Origin: an uncultured Chloroflexota bacterium
GTDB taxonomy: Bacteria; Chloroflexota; Anaerolineae; Caldilineales; Caldilineaceae
Assembly (NCBI GenBank): GCA_903858085.1
Contig: CAIOHJ010000186.1
Span: 1-24,392 of the forward strand
Direction: 5' to 3'
DNA length: 24,392 nucleotides
Below are positions 9,401 to 17,090 of the stretch, in pieces (the stretch's first letter is position 1; each line of letters opens with the position of its first letter). The notes below the pieces were generated by a model. The model was not told the DNA's origin. It searched no databases and saw only the letters and a list, made by a program, of their open reading frames with translations. A program made the translations under genes and the position numbers.

Positions 9401-10594
9401 ATGTACTTCTACTCAAAAACAGCACAACCTTTGGTTCATACCCCTCAGGCCCTGCGCCGGCTGGTCGACCAGCTGCGCCGCCAGCCTCGTTTTGCGCTCG
9501 ACACGGAGAGCAACAGCCTCTACAGCTACCAGGGGAGAGTCTGTCTGATTCAGATCTCCGTGGCTGCTGCAGACGGCCCGCCAGAACAGAGCGTCGTCGA
9601 AGATTATCTGGTGGATCCGCTGCGGCTGAACGACCTTTCCCCCTTGGGCGAGCTGTTGGCCGACCCGGCGGTGGAAGTGGTCATGCATGCAGCCGACAAC
9701 GATATGCTCACATTGTACCGCAGCTATGGCTTCATCTTCCAGCGTGTTTTTGACACCCAGCTGGCGGCCCGGATTCTGGGCTGGAAACAGGTTGGGCTGG
9801 CAGCGATTTTGGAAGAGCAATTTGGCATTGTCAGCGACAAGCGGATGCAGCGCACCGACTGGGGGCAGCGCCCGCTGACCCCGGCCCAAATCGCCTATGC
9901 CCAGATGGACACGCACTCTCTGCTGCCGTTGCGCGAACGGCTGGTCGATGCGCTCCAGCAGCGCGGTCGCTGGGAAGAAGCGCAGGATGCCTTTGCCGCA
10001 TTGACCAGGGGCAACCCGGCCGGGCGCGAGCCGAACGGGCGCAGCTTCTGGCAGATGCGTTCGGTGCGTGAGGTCCCGCGTGGCCAGCACAACGTGCTCG
10101 AAGCCCTCTGGCACTGGCGCGAACAAGCCGCGCGCAGCACAGACCGTCCCCCTTTCAAAGTGGTCAACGATTCTGTCCTGGTTCAGCTTGCGCAGTCCCT
10201 GCCCGGCTGCCAGGACGAACTCGCCAGGATCGACGGGCTTTCGACGCTGCAAATCCACCGCTACGGCAGCGAGCTGCTGGACACAATTCGTGCCAGCCAG
10301 GGCCAGCCGCTGCCGCCGTTCCCCTCCGGCGATGGACGTTCCGAGCTGTTGCTGGACAAGGCGATTCAGCAGCGCTACGATAACCTGCGCCGCTGGCGCA
10401 CAGAGACCGCCGCTTCTCGTGGTGTGGACGCCGACATCGTCCTGCCCAACAGCACCCTGCTGGCGATCGCCCAACAAAACCCGGTCAGCGCGGAGGCGCT
10501 GCGGTCGATTGCCGGGCTGACACCCTGGAAAATCCAGAGCTATGCACCGCCGATCCTGGCGGTGCTCCACCAGTCGGCTGCGCTGGGCGACTGA
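9401..10594 (+). CDS. rnd: Ribonuclease D (3'-5' exoribonuclease) with two HRDC domains
   Basis: 397 residues. RNase D trims the 3' ends of tRNA precursors and other stable RNAs in the cytoplasm. The DEDDy exonuclease domain (about 15-185) shows Asp34 and Glu36 in ALDTES, Asp101 in HAADNDMLTL, and Tyr166 to Asp170 in YAQMD, so all metal and catalytic positions are present. Two HRDC-like helical domains follow: about 225-300 (KVVNDSVLVQLAQ) and about 320-395 (IVLPNSTLLAIAQQNP). This is the full RNase D layout and length. It is monocistronic, driven by the promoter at 9274-9302, and faces a glycosyltransferase gene. The MYFYSK start has AGG/AGGA close upstream. Confidence 0.93.
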   Translation: MYFYSKTAQPLVHTPQALRRLVDQLRRQPRFALDTESNSLYSYQGRVCLIQISVAAADGPPEQSVVEDYLVDPLRLNDLSPLGELLADPAVEVVMHAADNDMLTLYRSYGFIFQRVFDTQLAARILGWKQVGLAAILEEQFGIVSDKRMQRTDWGQRPLTPAQIAYAQMDTHSLLPLRERLVDALQQRGRWEEAQDAFAALTRGNPAGREPNGRSFWQMRSVREVPRGQHNVLEALWHWREQAARSTDRPPFKVVNDSVLVQLAQSLPGCQDELARIDGLSTLQIHRYGSELLDTIRASQGQPLPPFPSGDGRSELLLDKAIQQRYDNLRRWRTETAASRGVDADIVLPNSTLLAIAQQNPVSAEALRSIAGLTPWKIQSYAPPILAVLHQSAALGD

Positions 10595-10625
10595 CCGGGC
10601 GCCGGCAGGTGCGCAGGAGGAAACG

Positions 10626-10766
10626 ATGGAGCCGGTTGTTCTCCTCAACGTGTTGGCCGCTGCGGCCGTCGGGCAGCCGATCCCCAATCCGGTCAGCAAA
10701 GAGCTCGGCGATTCAAATGAGCTGTTGAAAATCAAGAAGAGTGCAGACGGGGTCTGCGGGGGCCGC
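10626..10766 (+). CDS. Candidate small ORF with a strong ribosome binding site (doubtful; frame continues to 11414)
   Basis: An ATG at 10626 follows AGGAGG at the ideal distance, 31 bp after the RNase D stop. It opens a frame MEPVVLLNVLAAAAVGQPIP with a hydrophobic start. No stop occurs before the frame enters the glycosyltransferase gene on the other strand; it runs on to 11414 as an antisense-type frame that looks non-coding. The coordinates cover only the 47 codons outside that gene. It may be a decayed or truncated small gene, or chance. No family is recognised. Confidence 0.25.
10727..10757 (-). terminator. Intrinsic terminator of the glycosyltransferase gene
   Basis: On the minus strand, 10 bp after the stop codon, GCAGAC and GTCTGC (10752-10757 and 10743-10748) pair around a 3-nt loop. 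A T-rich stretch (CTCTTCTTGATTTTC) follows. The orientation fits the end of the gene at 10767. Confidence 0.55.
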
Positions 10767-11771
10767 TCAGCGCAGCCCACTGCGCAGAACAGCCCGGTAG
10801 GCTTCGATCCGGCTCCGACGCAGCTCGGGACGGTGTCCAAGACGCTGCTTCACCCCTTCAACCCCGATCTGCAGGAGATATTCGCCCAGGAGAAATCCCC
10901 GCAGGGCAGCAGCCCAGCGGGGGCCAAACCATTTGTACCAGTAGCGCACCTTGCTGGTATTGAAGTGAATGTGCCGTTGGGTCGAGACCTGCTCGCTGCT
11001 TTTGCCTTCGTGGTGGAGGACTTGTGCTGCGGGCTCGTAAAGCACCTGCCAGCCAGCCTGCCGGATGCGTCGGCAAAGGTCGAGCTCTTCGCTGTACATA
11101 AAAAATGTTTCGTCGAAGGGGCCGGCGGCGGTGGCGACCGCTTCCAGCGCGCTGCGTCGGCAGAGCAGCGCTGCACCGACGAGCCAGTCAACCGCACAGG
11201 ATTGGTCTGTCGGCCACTCTGCCATGCGCAGGGCGCGGGTCCAGGGGTTGCCCGGCCAGCTGCGCCCCAGCCAGGTGCTTTCCCAAAATCCGGTGAGCGG
11301 ACGCGGAAAGCGTCGGGCGCTGGGCTGTGGGCTGCCGTCGCTGTAGCGCAGCTGTGGGCCCACGACGCCGAGCGTGGGGTCTGCCTCCAACCGGGCTGCC
11401 AGGGTGGCCAGTGAAGCGCCTGCTGTCGTCTCGTCCACCAGCTCGGTGTCTGGGTTGAGAAAATAAAGAAAACGTCCCTTGCTGGCCACAAAGCCCCGGT
11501 TGTTGCCGCCGGTAAAGCCAATGTTCTGTCTTTGGGCCAGCACCTGTACCCAGGGGAAGTGGGCCGCAACCTGGGCCGGGGTGTCATCTGCGCTGGCGTT
11601 GTCGACGACGATGACTTCCAGATGCCACCCTTGGGGAAGAACCCGCAGTCTGGGGGCTGTCGCCACGCTGCAGCGTTCGATCGAGGCCAGGCAACGCTGC
11701 AGCAGAGGCCACACATTCCAGCTCACGATCACGATCGAAAGGTCACAAGGATGCATCGAGCTCATCACCAT
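10767..11771 (-). CDS. GT2-family glycosyltransferase (rhamnosyltransferase/WbbL-like)
   Basis: 334 residues from the first ATG. It is a cytoplasmic GT-A enzyme that transfers sugar from a nucleotide donor to a cell-surface glycan. The N-terminal nucleotide-binding strand LSIVIVSWN (11-19), VIVVDNASADDT (about 53-64), NIGFTGGNNRGF, the metal-site motif NPDTEL (about 110) and the acceptor-site block FMYSEELDLCRRIRQAGW match the WbbL/rhamnosyltransferase group. About 300-340 residues is typical. The true start is uncertain: no Shine-Dalgarno is visible and a -10-like TACAAT lies two bases before the ATG, so translation may begin leaderless at the second or third codon (GTG, or ATG of MSSMHP). 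Donor and acceptor are not determined. It stands alone, between RNase D and the SAM-cycle cluster. Confidence 0.9.
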   Translation of the reverse strand: MVMSSMHPCDLSIVIVSWNVWPLLQRCLASIERCSVATAPRLRVLPQGWHLEVIVVDNASADDTPAQVAAHFPWVQVLAQRQNIGFTGGNNRGFVASKGRFLYFLNPDTELVDETTAGASLATLAARLEADPTLGVVGPQLRYSDGSPQPSARRFPRPLTGFWESTWLGRSWPGNPWTRALRMAEWPTDQSCAVDWLVGAALLCRRSALEAVATAAGPFDETFFMYSEELDLCRRIRQAGWQVLYEPAAQVLHHEGKSSEQVSTQRHIHFNTSKVRYWYKWFGPRWAAALRGFLLGEYLLQIGVEGVKQRLGHRPELRRSRIEAYRAVLRSGLR

Positions 11772-11773
11772 CT

Positions 11774-11794
11774 ATTGTAGCGCAGAACTGCGCT
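11774..11794 (-). promoter_or_regulatory. -10 element with adjoining palindrome at the glycosyltransferase start
   Basis: On the minus strand TACAAT (11779-11774) lies two bases before the ATG at 11771, which predicts a leaderless or nearly leaderless mRNA. Next to it is the palindrome AGCGCAGAACTGCGCT (11779-11794), with 7-bp arms around a two-base centre. It covers the spacer, a usual repressor position. No good -35 is seen. Confidence 0.4.
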
Positions 11795-11885
11795 CGTGCA
11801 TAGTCACCTGCGCGAGAGGCGATCGATGGCAGGCTGCCGCTGAAACGACCAGCGATTCGATTCTCAAGGTGCGAAATCCAGAATT
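11795..11885. other. Intergenic stretch upstream of the mtnA promoter
   Basis: Lies in the 387-bp gap between the divergent glycosyltransferase and mtnA genes. I see no gene or clear repeat in this part. A short open frame from 11886 to 12104 exists but starts upstream of the predicted transcription start and has no recognisable protein character. Confidence 0.5.
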
Positions 11886-11914
11886 TTGACAGGGCATCTT
11901 GGCTATGCTATTGT
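11886..11914 (+). promoter_or_regulatory. Strong extended -10 sigma-70-type promoter of the mtnA/SAM-cycle cluster
   Basis: A perfect TTGACA (11886-11891), a 17-bp spacer and TATTGT (11909-11914) preceded by an extended TGC (11906-11908) predict initiation near 11920. This is the best promoter in the window and gives an untranslated leader of about 240 nt. Confidence 0.75.
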
Positions 11915-12026
11915 TTTTGGAGAGATTTTAGAGACAGGCTGCGGCAAAGTGCAGCCAAGTGAATCGAGGCAGCGACACCTCGACAACCCGCTGGAGTCCC
12001 GGTTTTCGGTTGTAGTGAGAAAAAGT

Positions 12027-12055
12027 CCTGGCGCTTTGGAAAGAGCAGGTTTTTT
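12027..12055 (+). terminator. Mid-leader hairpin with U6 tract (possible first attenuator)
   Basis: CCTG (12027-12030) pairs with CAGG (12046-12049), with an imperfect inner stem and a TGGA loop, followed directly by six T (12050-12055). The stem has a bulge and a mismatch, so it is weaker than the downstream terminator. Confidence 0.4.
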
Positions 12056-12109
12056 CGAACCATCGATCGTCCGTCGAGCGGGTAGGTTTCTTGGGTCCAA
12101 TTGATCAAG

Positions 12110-12141
12110 CGCCTTCCTGTACAAATGGGGAGGCGTTTTTT
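12110..12141 (+). terminator. Intrinsic terminator immediately upstream of mtnA (attenuator)
   Basis: CGCCTTCC (12110-12117) pairs with the 3' arm within 12127-12135 (GGGGAGGCG) through eight pairs including one G-U, then six T (12136-12141). It ends 17 bp before the mtnA ATG and after the mtnA promoter, so it must be bypassed for the cluster to be transcribed from that promoter. Confidence 0.75.
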
Positions 12142-12158
12142 GTTGTAGGGTGGGTGCC

Positions 12159-13277
12159 ATGACAAACCAATCGGTACGGGCAGTCTTTTGGGAAAACCGG
12201 CAGGTCATGCTGATCGATCAGCGGAGGTTGCCGGGTACATTTGCGGTGAACGGCTATGCGACTGTCGCAGCGGTCGCTGAGGCGATCCAGGCGATGGTGG
12301 TGCGGGGGGCTCCGGCGATCGGAGCGGCGGGCGCGTATGCCATGGTGCTGGCTGCGCACAGCAGCCCGGCGCACGACACCGCCGGGCTGCTTGCGGATCT
12401 GCGCCGGGCCAAGGCCTTGCTGGACGCTGCAAGGCCGACTGCGGTCAACCTCAGCTGGGCCACGGCGCGCATGCTGGACGCCGCCGAGCAGGCGGCTGAC
12501 CCATCAGTTGCTGTGCTGCAAGGGCTTCTGCTGGACGAAGCAGATGCCATCGCCGAAGAAGATGTGGCCATCAACCGACGCATGGGGTTTTATGGGGCCG
12601 AGTTGATCGCCGACGGCGCCAATCTGCTGCACCACTGCAACACGGGGGCGCTCGCCACGGTCGACTTTGGCACTGCGCTAGGTGTGGTCTACGCCTGTGC
12701 CGAACAGGGCAAGCGCGTCCATGTCTGGGTCGATGAGACCCGACCTCGCCTGCAAGGGGCCCGGCTGACCGCGTGGGAACTGTTGCGGGCTGGCATCCCG
12801 ATGCATCTGATCGCTGACAACAGCGCTGGCCACCTGATGCGCACCGGTCAGGTGGACGCTGTGCTCTTCGGGGCTGACCGGGTTGCAGCCAATGGGGATG
12901 TCGCCAACAAGATTGGGACCTACAAGCTGGCGGTTGTGGCGTGCGAGAACCGGATTCCGGTCTATGCAGTGGTGCCGACCAGCACGGTGGACCTGACCCT
13001 GGCCGACGGGGATCAGATCCCGATCGAGGAGCGCAGCAGCGAAGAGGTCACGCACATCGATGGGGTTGCGATTGCCCCCGACGGTGTGCCGGTCTACAAC
13101 CCCGCCTTTGACGTGACGCCTCACCGCTATCTGACGGCCATCGTGACCGAAGAGGGGGTCTGCTTTCCACCCTTCGCTGTCAGCCTGCGCCAGGCCAAGA
13201 CCGCTGCAGAGGCGCGCATCGCTGCACAGCGTCGCCAGCGCAGAGAGCTGCCGGGTGGAGGAGGCGTTGTTCGATGA
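12159..13277 (+). CDS. mtnA: S-methyl-5-thioribose-1-phosphate isomerase MtnA
   Basis: 372 residues. MtnA converts 5-methylthioribose 1-phosphate to methylthioribulose 1-phosphate in methylthioadenosine salvage. It shows the VRGAPAIG substrate loop (48-55), Cys160 in HHCNTGALAT and Asp240 in FGADRVAANGDVANKIGTYKLA. These catalytic residues fall at the same numbers as in the Bacillus enzyme, which supports the ATG at 12159 (AGGG 8 bp upstream) over an in-frame GTG at 12150. The C-terminal YNPAFDVTP motif is also present. It is first in the SAM-cycle cluster, and its stop overlaps the LOG start by 4 bp. Its eIF2B-alpha-fold relatives include archaeal ribose-1,5-bisphosphate isomerase, but the motifs here read as true MtnA. 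No MtnP, MtnN or MtnK gene lies in the window. Confidence 0.95.
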   Translation: MTNQSVRAVFWENRQVMLIDQRRLPGTFAVNGYATVAAVAEAIQAMVVRGAPAIGAAGAYAMVLAAHSSPAHDTAGLLADLRRAKALLDAARPTAVNLSWATARMLDAAEQAADPSVAVLQGLLLDEADAIAEEDVAINRRMGFYGAELIADGANLLHHCNTGALATVDFGTALGVVYACAEQGKRVHVWVDETRPRLQGARLTAWELLRAGIPMHLIADNSAGHLMRTGQVDAVLFGADRVAANGDVANKIGTYKLAVVACENRIPVYAVVPTSTVDLTLADGDQIPIEERSSEEVTHIDGVAIAPDGVPVYNPAFDVTPHRYLTAIVTEEGVCFPPFAVSLRQAKTAAEARIAAQRRQRRELPGGGGVVR

Positions 13278-13873
13278 ACCAGCTGCGCACTGTCTGTGTC
13301 TACTGTGGGTCGAGCCTGGGCACCAAGGCTGTCTACCGGCAGGCTGCCGAACTGCTGGGGCGAGAGCTGGTGCGGCGGGGGCTGCGTCTGGTCTATGGGG
13401 CCGGCAGCGTCGGCCTGATGGGGGTGCTGGCCCGCACGGTCTTTGACCGCGGCGGCGACGTGCTCGGCGTCATCCCTGGGGTGTTGGCCCCACGCGAGGT
13501 GGCCGGCGAACCGATCGGCGAGACCGTCGTGGTGGACAGCATGCACGAACGCAAAGCGCGGATGGCGCGCGAGGCCGATGCGTTTGTTGCGATGCCCGGC
13601 GGCTACGGCACACTCGACGAGCTGTTTGAGACCCTCACCTGGGGACAGCTCGGGCTCCAGCGCAAGCCGATCGGCCTCTACAATGTCAACAACTATTTTG
13701 ACCCGCTGCTGCTCTGGGTCGACCAGGCGGTCAAAGAAGGATTTGTGCGGCCGCTGCATCGCCAGCTTTTCATTGTCAGCGAGGATGCCTCCACCCTGCT
13801 GGAACGGCTGGCCTTTCACGAACCTCCCAAAGGGGTCATCTCTTTCCCTGGGAACGGAGACCGTTTAGGATAG
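13274..13873 (+). CDS. LOG-family nucleoside 5'-monophosphate phosphoribohydrolase (TIGR00730)
   Basis: 199 residues. LOG proteins split N6-substituted AMP (cytokinin nucleotides), and in several bacteria AMP itself, into free base and ribose 5-phosphate. The Rossmann start VCVYCGSSLG (7-16), the MHERK-x-RM motif (90-97) and PGGYGTLDELFE (108-119) are all present, so it is expected to be active. The protein is often misnamed lysine decarboxylase; no PLP site is seen. The ATG overlaps the mtnA stop (ATGA), which implies coupled translation. In this cluster, release of base from AMP-type nucleotides produced by SAM-cycle enzymes is a more likely role than hormone synthesis. That is inference. 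Confidence 0.9.
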   Translation: MNQLRTVCVYCGSSLGTKAVYRQAAELLGRELVRRGLRLVYGAGSVGLMGVLARTVFDRGGDVLGVIPGVLAPREVAGEPIGETVVVDSMHERKARMAREADAFVAMPGGYGTLDELFETLTWGQLGLQRKPIGLYNVNNYFDPLLLWVDQAVKEGFVRPLHRQLFIVSEDASTLLERLAFHEPPKGVISFPGNGDRLG

Positions 13874-13884
13874 AGGAGAAAAAT

Positions 13885-14880
13885 ATGTCTTTTGTGATTA
13901 CAGGTTCGGTGGCCTACGACTATCTGATGTTTTATCCGGGGTTGTACCGTGAGCAGATTCTGCCTGACCAGCTTGACAAGATCAGCCTGAGCTTTCTGGC
14001 CGAGTCGATGCGCAAAGAACGGGGCGGTGTGGCGGCCAATATTGCCTACACCATGAAACTGCTCGGCGCTGACCCGGTCGTGCTGGCGACGGTTGGCCAG
14101 GATTTTGGCGACTATCGACGTTGGATGGAAACGCACGGGCTGCGCACCGACCACGTCGTGGAGATCCCCGATGAATTTACGGCTTCGTTTTTTGTCGGCA
14201 GCGACCAGGAACACAACCAAATTGCCATCTTCTACACCGGGGCCATGGCGCATGCCCGCAACTACAGCCTGGCCGCTCGCGGTCTGCACGACGCACAGGC
14301 CGTGCTGGTCAGCCCCAACGACCCTGGGGCGATGCTGGCCTACACCCAGGAGTGCCGTCAGCTGGGAATCCCCTATGGCTACGACCCCAGCCAGCAGATC
14401 GCCCGGCTGAGCGGCGCAGATCTGCTGGAGAGCATCCCGGGGGCCACCTACCTGCTCTGCAACGAATATGAGCTGGCAATGATCCTCAACAAAACCGGAT
14501 GGTCGCTGAATCAGCTGTGCTCTGAGGTGAGGGTTCTGGTCAATACGCTCGGCAAGGAGGGCAGCCGCATCTATGTCGAAGAGACCCTGTTGGAGGTGCC
14601 CGCCGCGCGTGTCGAACGTGCGGTCGACCCGACCGGCGCCGGCGACGCATACCGGGGTGGGCTTTTTGCGGCTCTGCTGGCAGCGCTTCCTTGGGAGGTG
14701 GCCGGACGGGTGGCGTCCCTCTGCGGTGCCTATGCCCTGGAACAGCGGGGGACCACCACACATCGGTTTACCCCTGAAGAATTCATCGAGCGCTACACGG
14801 AGAATTATGGGCAGGAGTCCTGCCTGCAGGCGCTCTTTGCTTCCCCTGTGTCGGCTCCCCCTGTGTACACAGGACGATGA
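13885..14880 (+). CDS. PfkB-family carbohydrate kinase, probable adenosine kinase
   Basis: 331 residues. A ribokinase-fold enzyme that most likely phosphorylates adenosine to AMP with ATP. It opens ITGSVAYDYLM (5-15), has the GG-x-AANIAYTMKLLG nucleoside-binding block (47-61) and the DPTGAGDAYRGG signature (248-259) with catalytic Asp254. The FYTGAM segment and the neighbours ahcY and metK favour adenosine over sugars, because SAH hydrolysis releases adenosine that must be removed. The family also includes ribokinase and methylthioribose-unrelated kinases, so substrate is inferred. It starts 11 bp after the LOG stop with GAGGAGAAA just upstream. Confidence 0.87.
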   Translation: MSFVITGSVAYDYLMFYPGLYREQILPDQLDKISLSFLAESMRKERGGVAANIAYTMKLLGADPVVLATVGQDFGDYRRWMETHGLRTDHVVEIPDEFTASFFVGSDQEHNQIAIFYTGAMAHARNYSLAARGLHDAQAVLVSPNDPGAMLAYTQECRQLGIPYGYDPSQQIARLSGADLLESIPGATYLLCNEYELAMILNKTGWSLNQLCSEVRVLVNTLGKEGSRIYVEETLLEVPAARVERAVDPTGAGDAYRGGLFAALLAALPWEVAGRVASLCGAYALEQRGTTTHRFTPEEFIERYTENYGQESCLQALFASPVSAPPVYTGR

Positions 14881-14927
14881 GCCGGGGGGCGGCTGCCGCA
14901 TCCTCTGCTGCAGGGGAGGCTCGGTGT

Positions 14928-15725
14928 ATGTCGATTTTGTGTGCAGACCCGCTCTGGTCCGCCTATGCACTGGCGGACCGGCAGCCTCAGCTGGCTCCTT
15001 ACTGCCGCTGGCTGCTCCCCGCGCAGGAGGATGAAGCGGGCGTCGTGCTGCTCTTCAACGGCCTGACGCCGCCTGTGCTTTTTGCCGCCGGCTCCTCGAC
15101 GGGGGTTGCGGCTGCGTTGGCAGGAGAGCGGTTGCCCGACGCGGTCTACCTGAGTGTCCTGCCTGAGCATCTGCCAGCGATGGCGTTGCATTGCGAGTGG
15201 AGCGAGCTGCGGCCAATGTGGCGAATGGTGCTGGTCGGCCCGCCGCCGGTTGTAGCGCTGCCGGCGAGCTACCACTTTCGTCCGCTGAAGCAGGTCGATC
15301 TCTCTGCGGTCGAAGCGTTGTTTGCGCACGGTGGTCCTTTTACACCGGATGCATTTGCTGCCCACCAGCTGGAACTGGGGCCTTTTTATGCAGCGGTAGA
15401 TGCGGACGGCAGGCTGGCGGCGATCGGGGGGACGCATGTCGTTGACCCCCAGCATTCGATCTGTGCGCTCGGCAATTTTTACACGCGACCCGACTGTCGT
15501 GGCCAGGGGCTGGCGACAGCGCTTCTGGGAGTGCTGGTTGCGCAGCTGCGGGCGAGCCGCATCACGACGATCGTGCTCAATGTGGATCAGCGCAACCGCG
15601 CAGCGGAGCGAATCTATCGCCGCAGCGGCTTCGCCATCCACTGTGGCTATTTTGAAGGGCTGGCGACCTTGCGTAGACCGCAGGTAGACCTTGTTGGCAT
15701 AGACAGCCGGTGTGGTGGGCTGTAG
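14928..15725 (+). CDS. GNAT-family N-acetyltransferase
   Basis: 265 residues from the ATG at 14928, chosen for GGGGAGG 8 bp upstream. An in-frame ATG at 14877 overlaps the kinase stop (ATGA) but has only a poorly spaced AGGA and would add a low-complexity 17-residue Ala-rich start. The N-terminal half (DPLWSAYALADRQ onward) resembles the extra domain of two-domain FR47-like GNAT proteins. The C-terminal half has the acetyl-CoA motif as CRGQGLATALLGVLV (motif A, R-G-x-G-x-A) and NVDQRNRAAERIYRRSGF (motif B). The acceptor is unknown. Its place between the kinase and ahcY suggests a metabolite or protein target tied to the cluster, which is weak inference. Confidence 0.85.
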   Translation: MSILCADPLWSAYALADRQPQLAPYCRWLLPAQEDEAGVVLLFNGLTPPVLFAAGSSTGVAAALAGERLPDAVYLSVLPEHLPAMALHCEWSELRPMWRMVLVGPPPVVALPASYHFRPLKQVDLSAVEALFAHGGPFTPDAFAAHQLELGPFYAAVDADGRLAAIGGTHVVDPQHSICALGNFYTRPDCRGQGLATALLGVLVAQLRASRITTIVLNVDQRNRAAERIYRRSGFAIHCGYFEGLATLRRPQVDLVGIDSRCGGL

Positions 15726-15765
15726 CGCTCCGAATGTGGAGCGCCCCCATGCTGCTGTCTTTTTT
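15703..15765 (+). terminator. Two small hairpins and a U6 tract between the GNAT gene and ahcY (weak terminator or processing site)
   Basis: ACAGCC/GGCTGT (15703-15708 with 15718-15723) overlaps the end of the coding region. GCGCTCC/GGAGCGC (15725-15731 with 15738-15744) follows the stop. The T run (15760-15765) lies 15 nt beyond the second stem, too far for a standard terminator. It may give partial termination or an mRNA processing point, so ahcY-metK could have separate expression. No clear promoter is seen. Confidence 0.35.
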
Positions 15766-15786
15766 ATTTAGTTACGGAGAAAAACG

Positions 15787-17070
<1,284 letters not shown>

Positions 17071-17090
17071 AATCAGCGGAGAACCAACCT

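Larger units (their letters stand above)
11920..12141 (+). ncRNA. Structured 5' leader of mtnA, candidate riboswitch or attenuator of unassigned class
   Basis: Hairpin 1 is GGCTGC/GCAGCC (11937-11942 with 11951-11956) and hairpin 2 is TCGAGG/CCTCGA (11964-11969 with 11978-11983); both have 6-bp stems and 8-nt loops. ACCCGCT (11986-11992) is an exact complement of AGCGGGT (12077-12083), a possible long-range helix. CAGCG (11970-11974) and CGCTG (11989-11993) offer an exclusive alternative. A mid-leader hairpin (12027-12049) ends in U6, and an intrinsic terminator closes the leader. GGCGCTT (12030-12036) is an exact complement of AAGCGCC (12107-12113) and would break both the mid hairpin and the terminator base. 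I looked for the SAM-I, SAM-II, SAM-IV, SAH, TPP, cobalamin, ykkC, GEMM and T-box cores and do not find them. The ligand or trigger is unknown; a SAM-cycle metabolite is the natural guess from context. Confidence 0.6.

Noticed and set aside
8281..9753. 490-codon and other long + strand frames antisense to the PrsW-like gene
   Set aside because: They are shadows in GC-rich DNA; the minus strand has a good GTG start, ribosome binding site and family motifs.
11886..12104. 72-codon open frame over the mtnA leader
   Set aside because: Its start lies in the -35 element, upstream of the predicted transcription start, and the peptide has no recognisable character.
11920..12141. SAM-I, SAM-II, SAM-IV, SAH, TPP, cobalamin or T-box element in the mtnA leader
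   Set aside because: I searched by eye for the conserved core strings of each class and did not find them; a covariance-model search is still needed to exclude divergent members.
12125..12148. Seven-codon ORF (MGRRFLL) inside the mtnA terminator as a leader peptide
   Set aside because: No ribosome binding site, and it overlaps the terminator stem and U-tract; it lacks a run of regulatory codons such as Met.
12209..12222. 14-bp perfect palindrome GCTGATCGATCAGC early in mtnA
   Set aside because: It is within conserved coding sequence, and GATC-rich palindromes are common in this GC-rich window; nothing else marks it as an operator.
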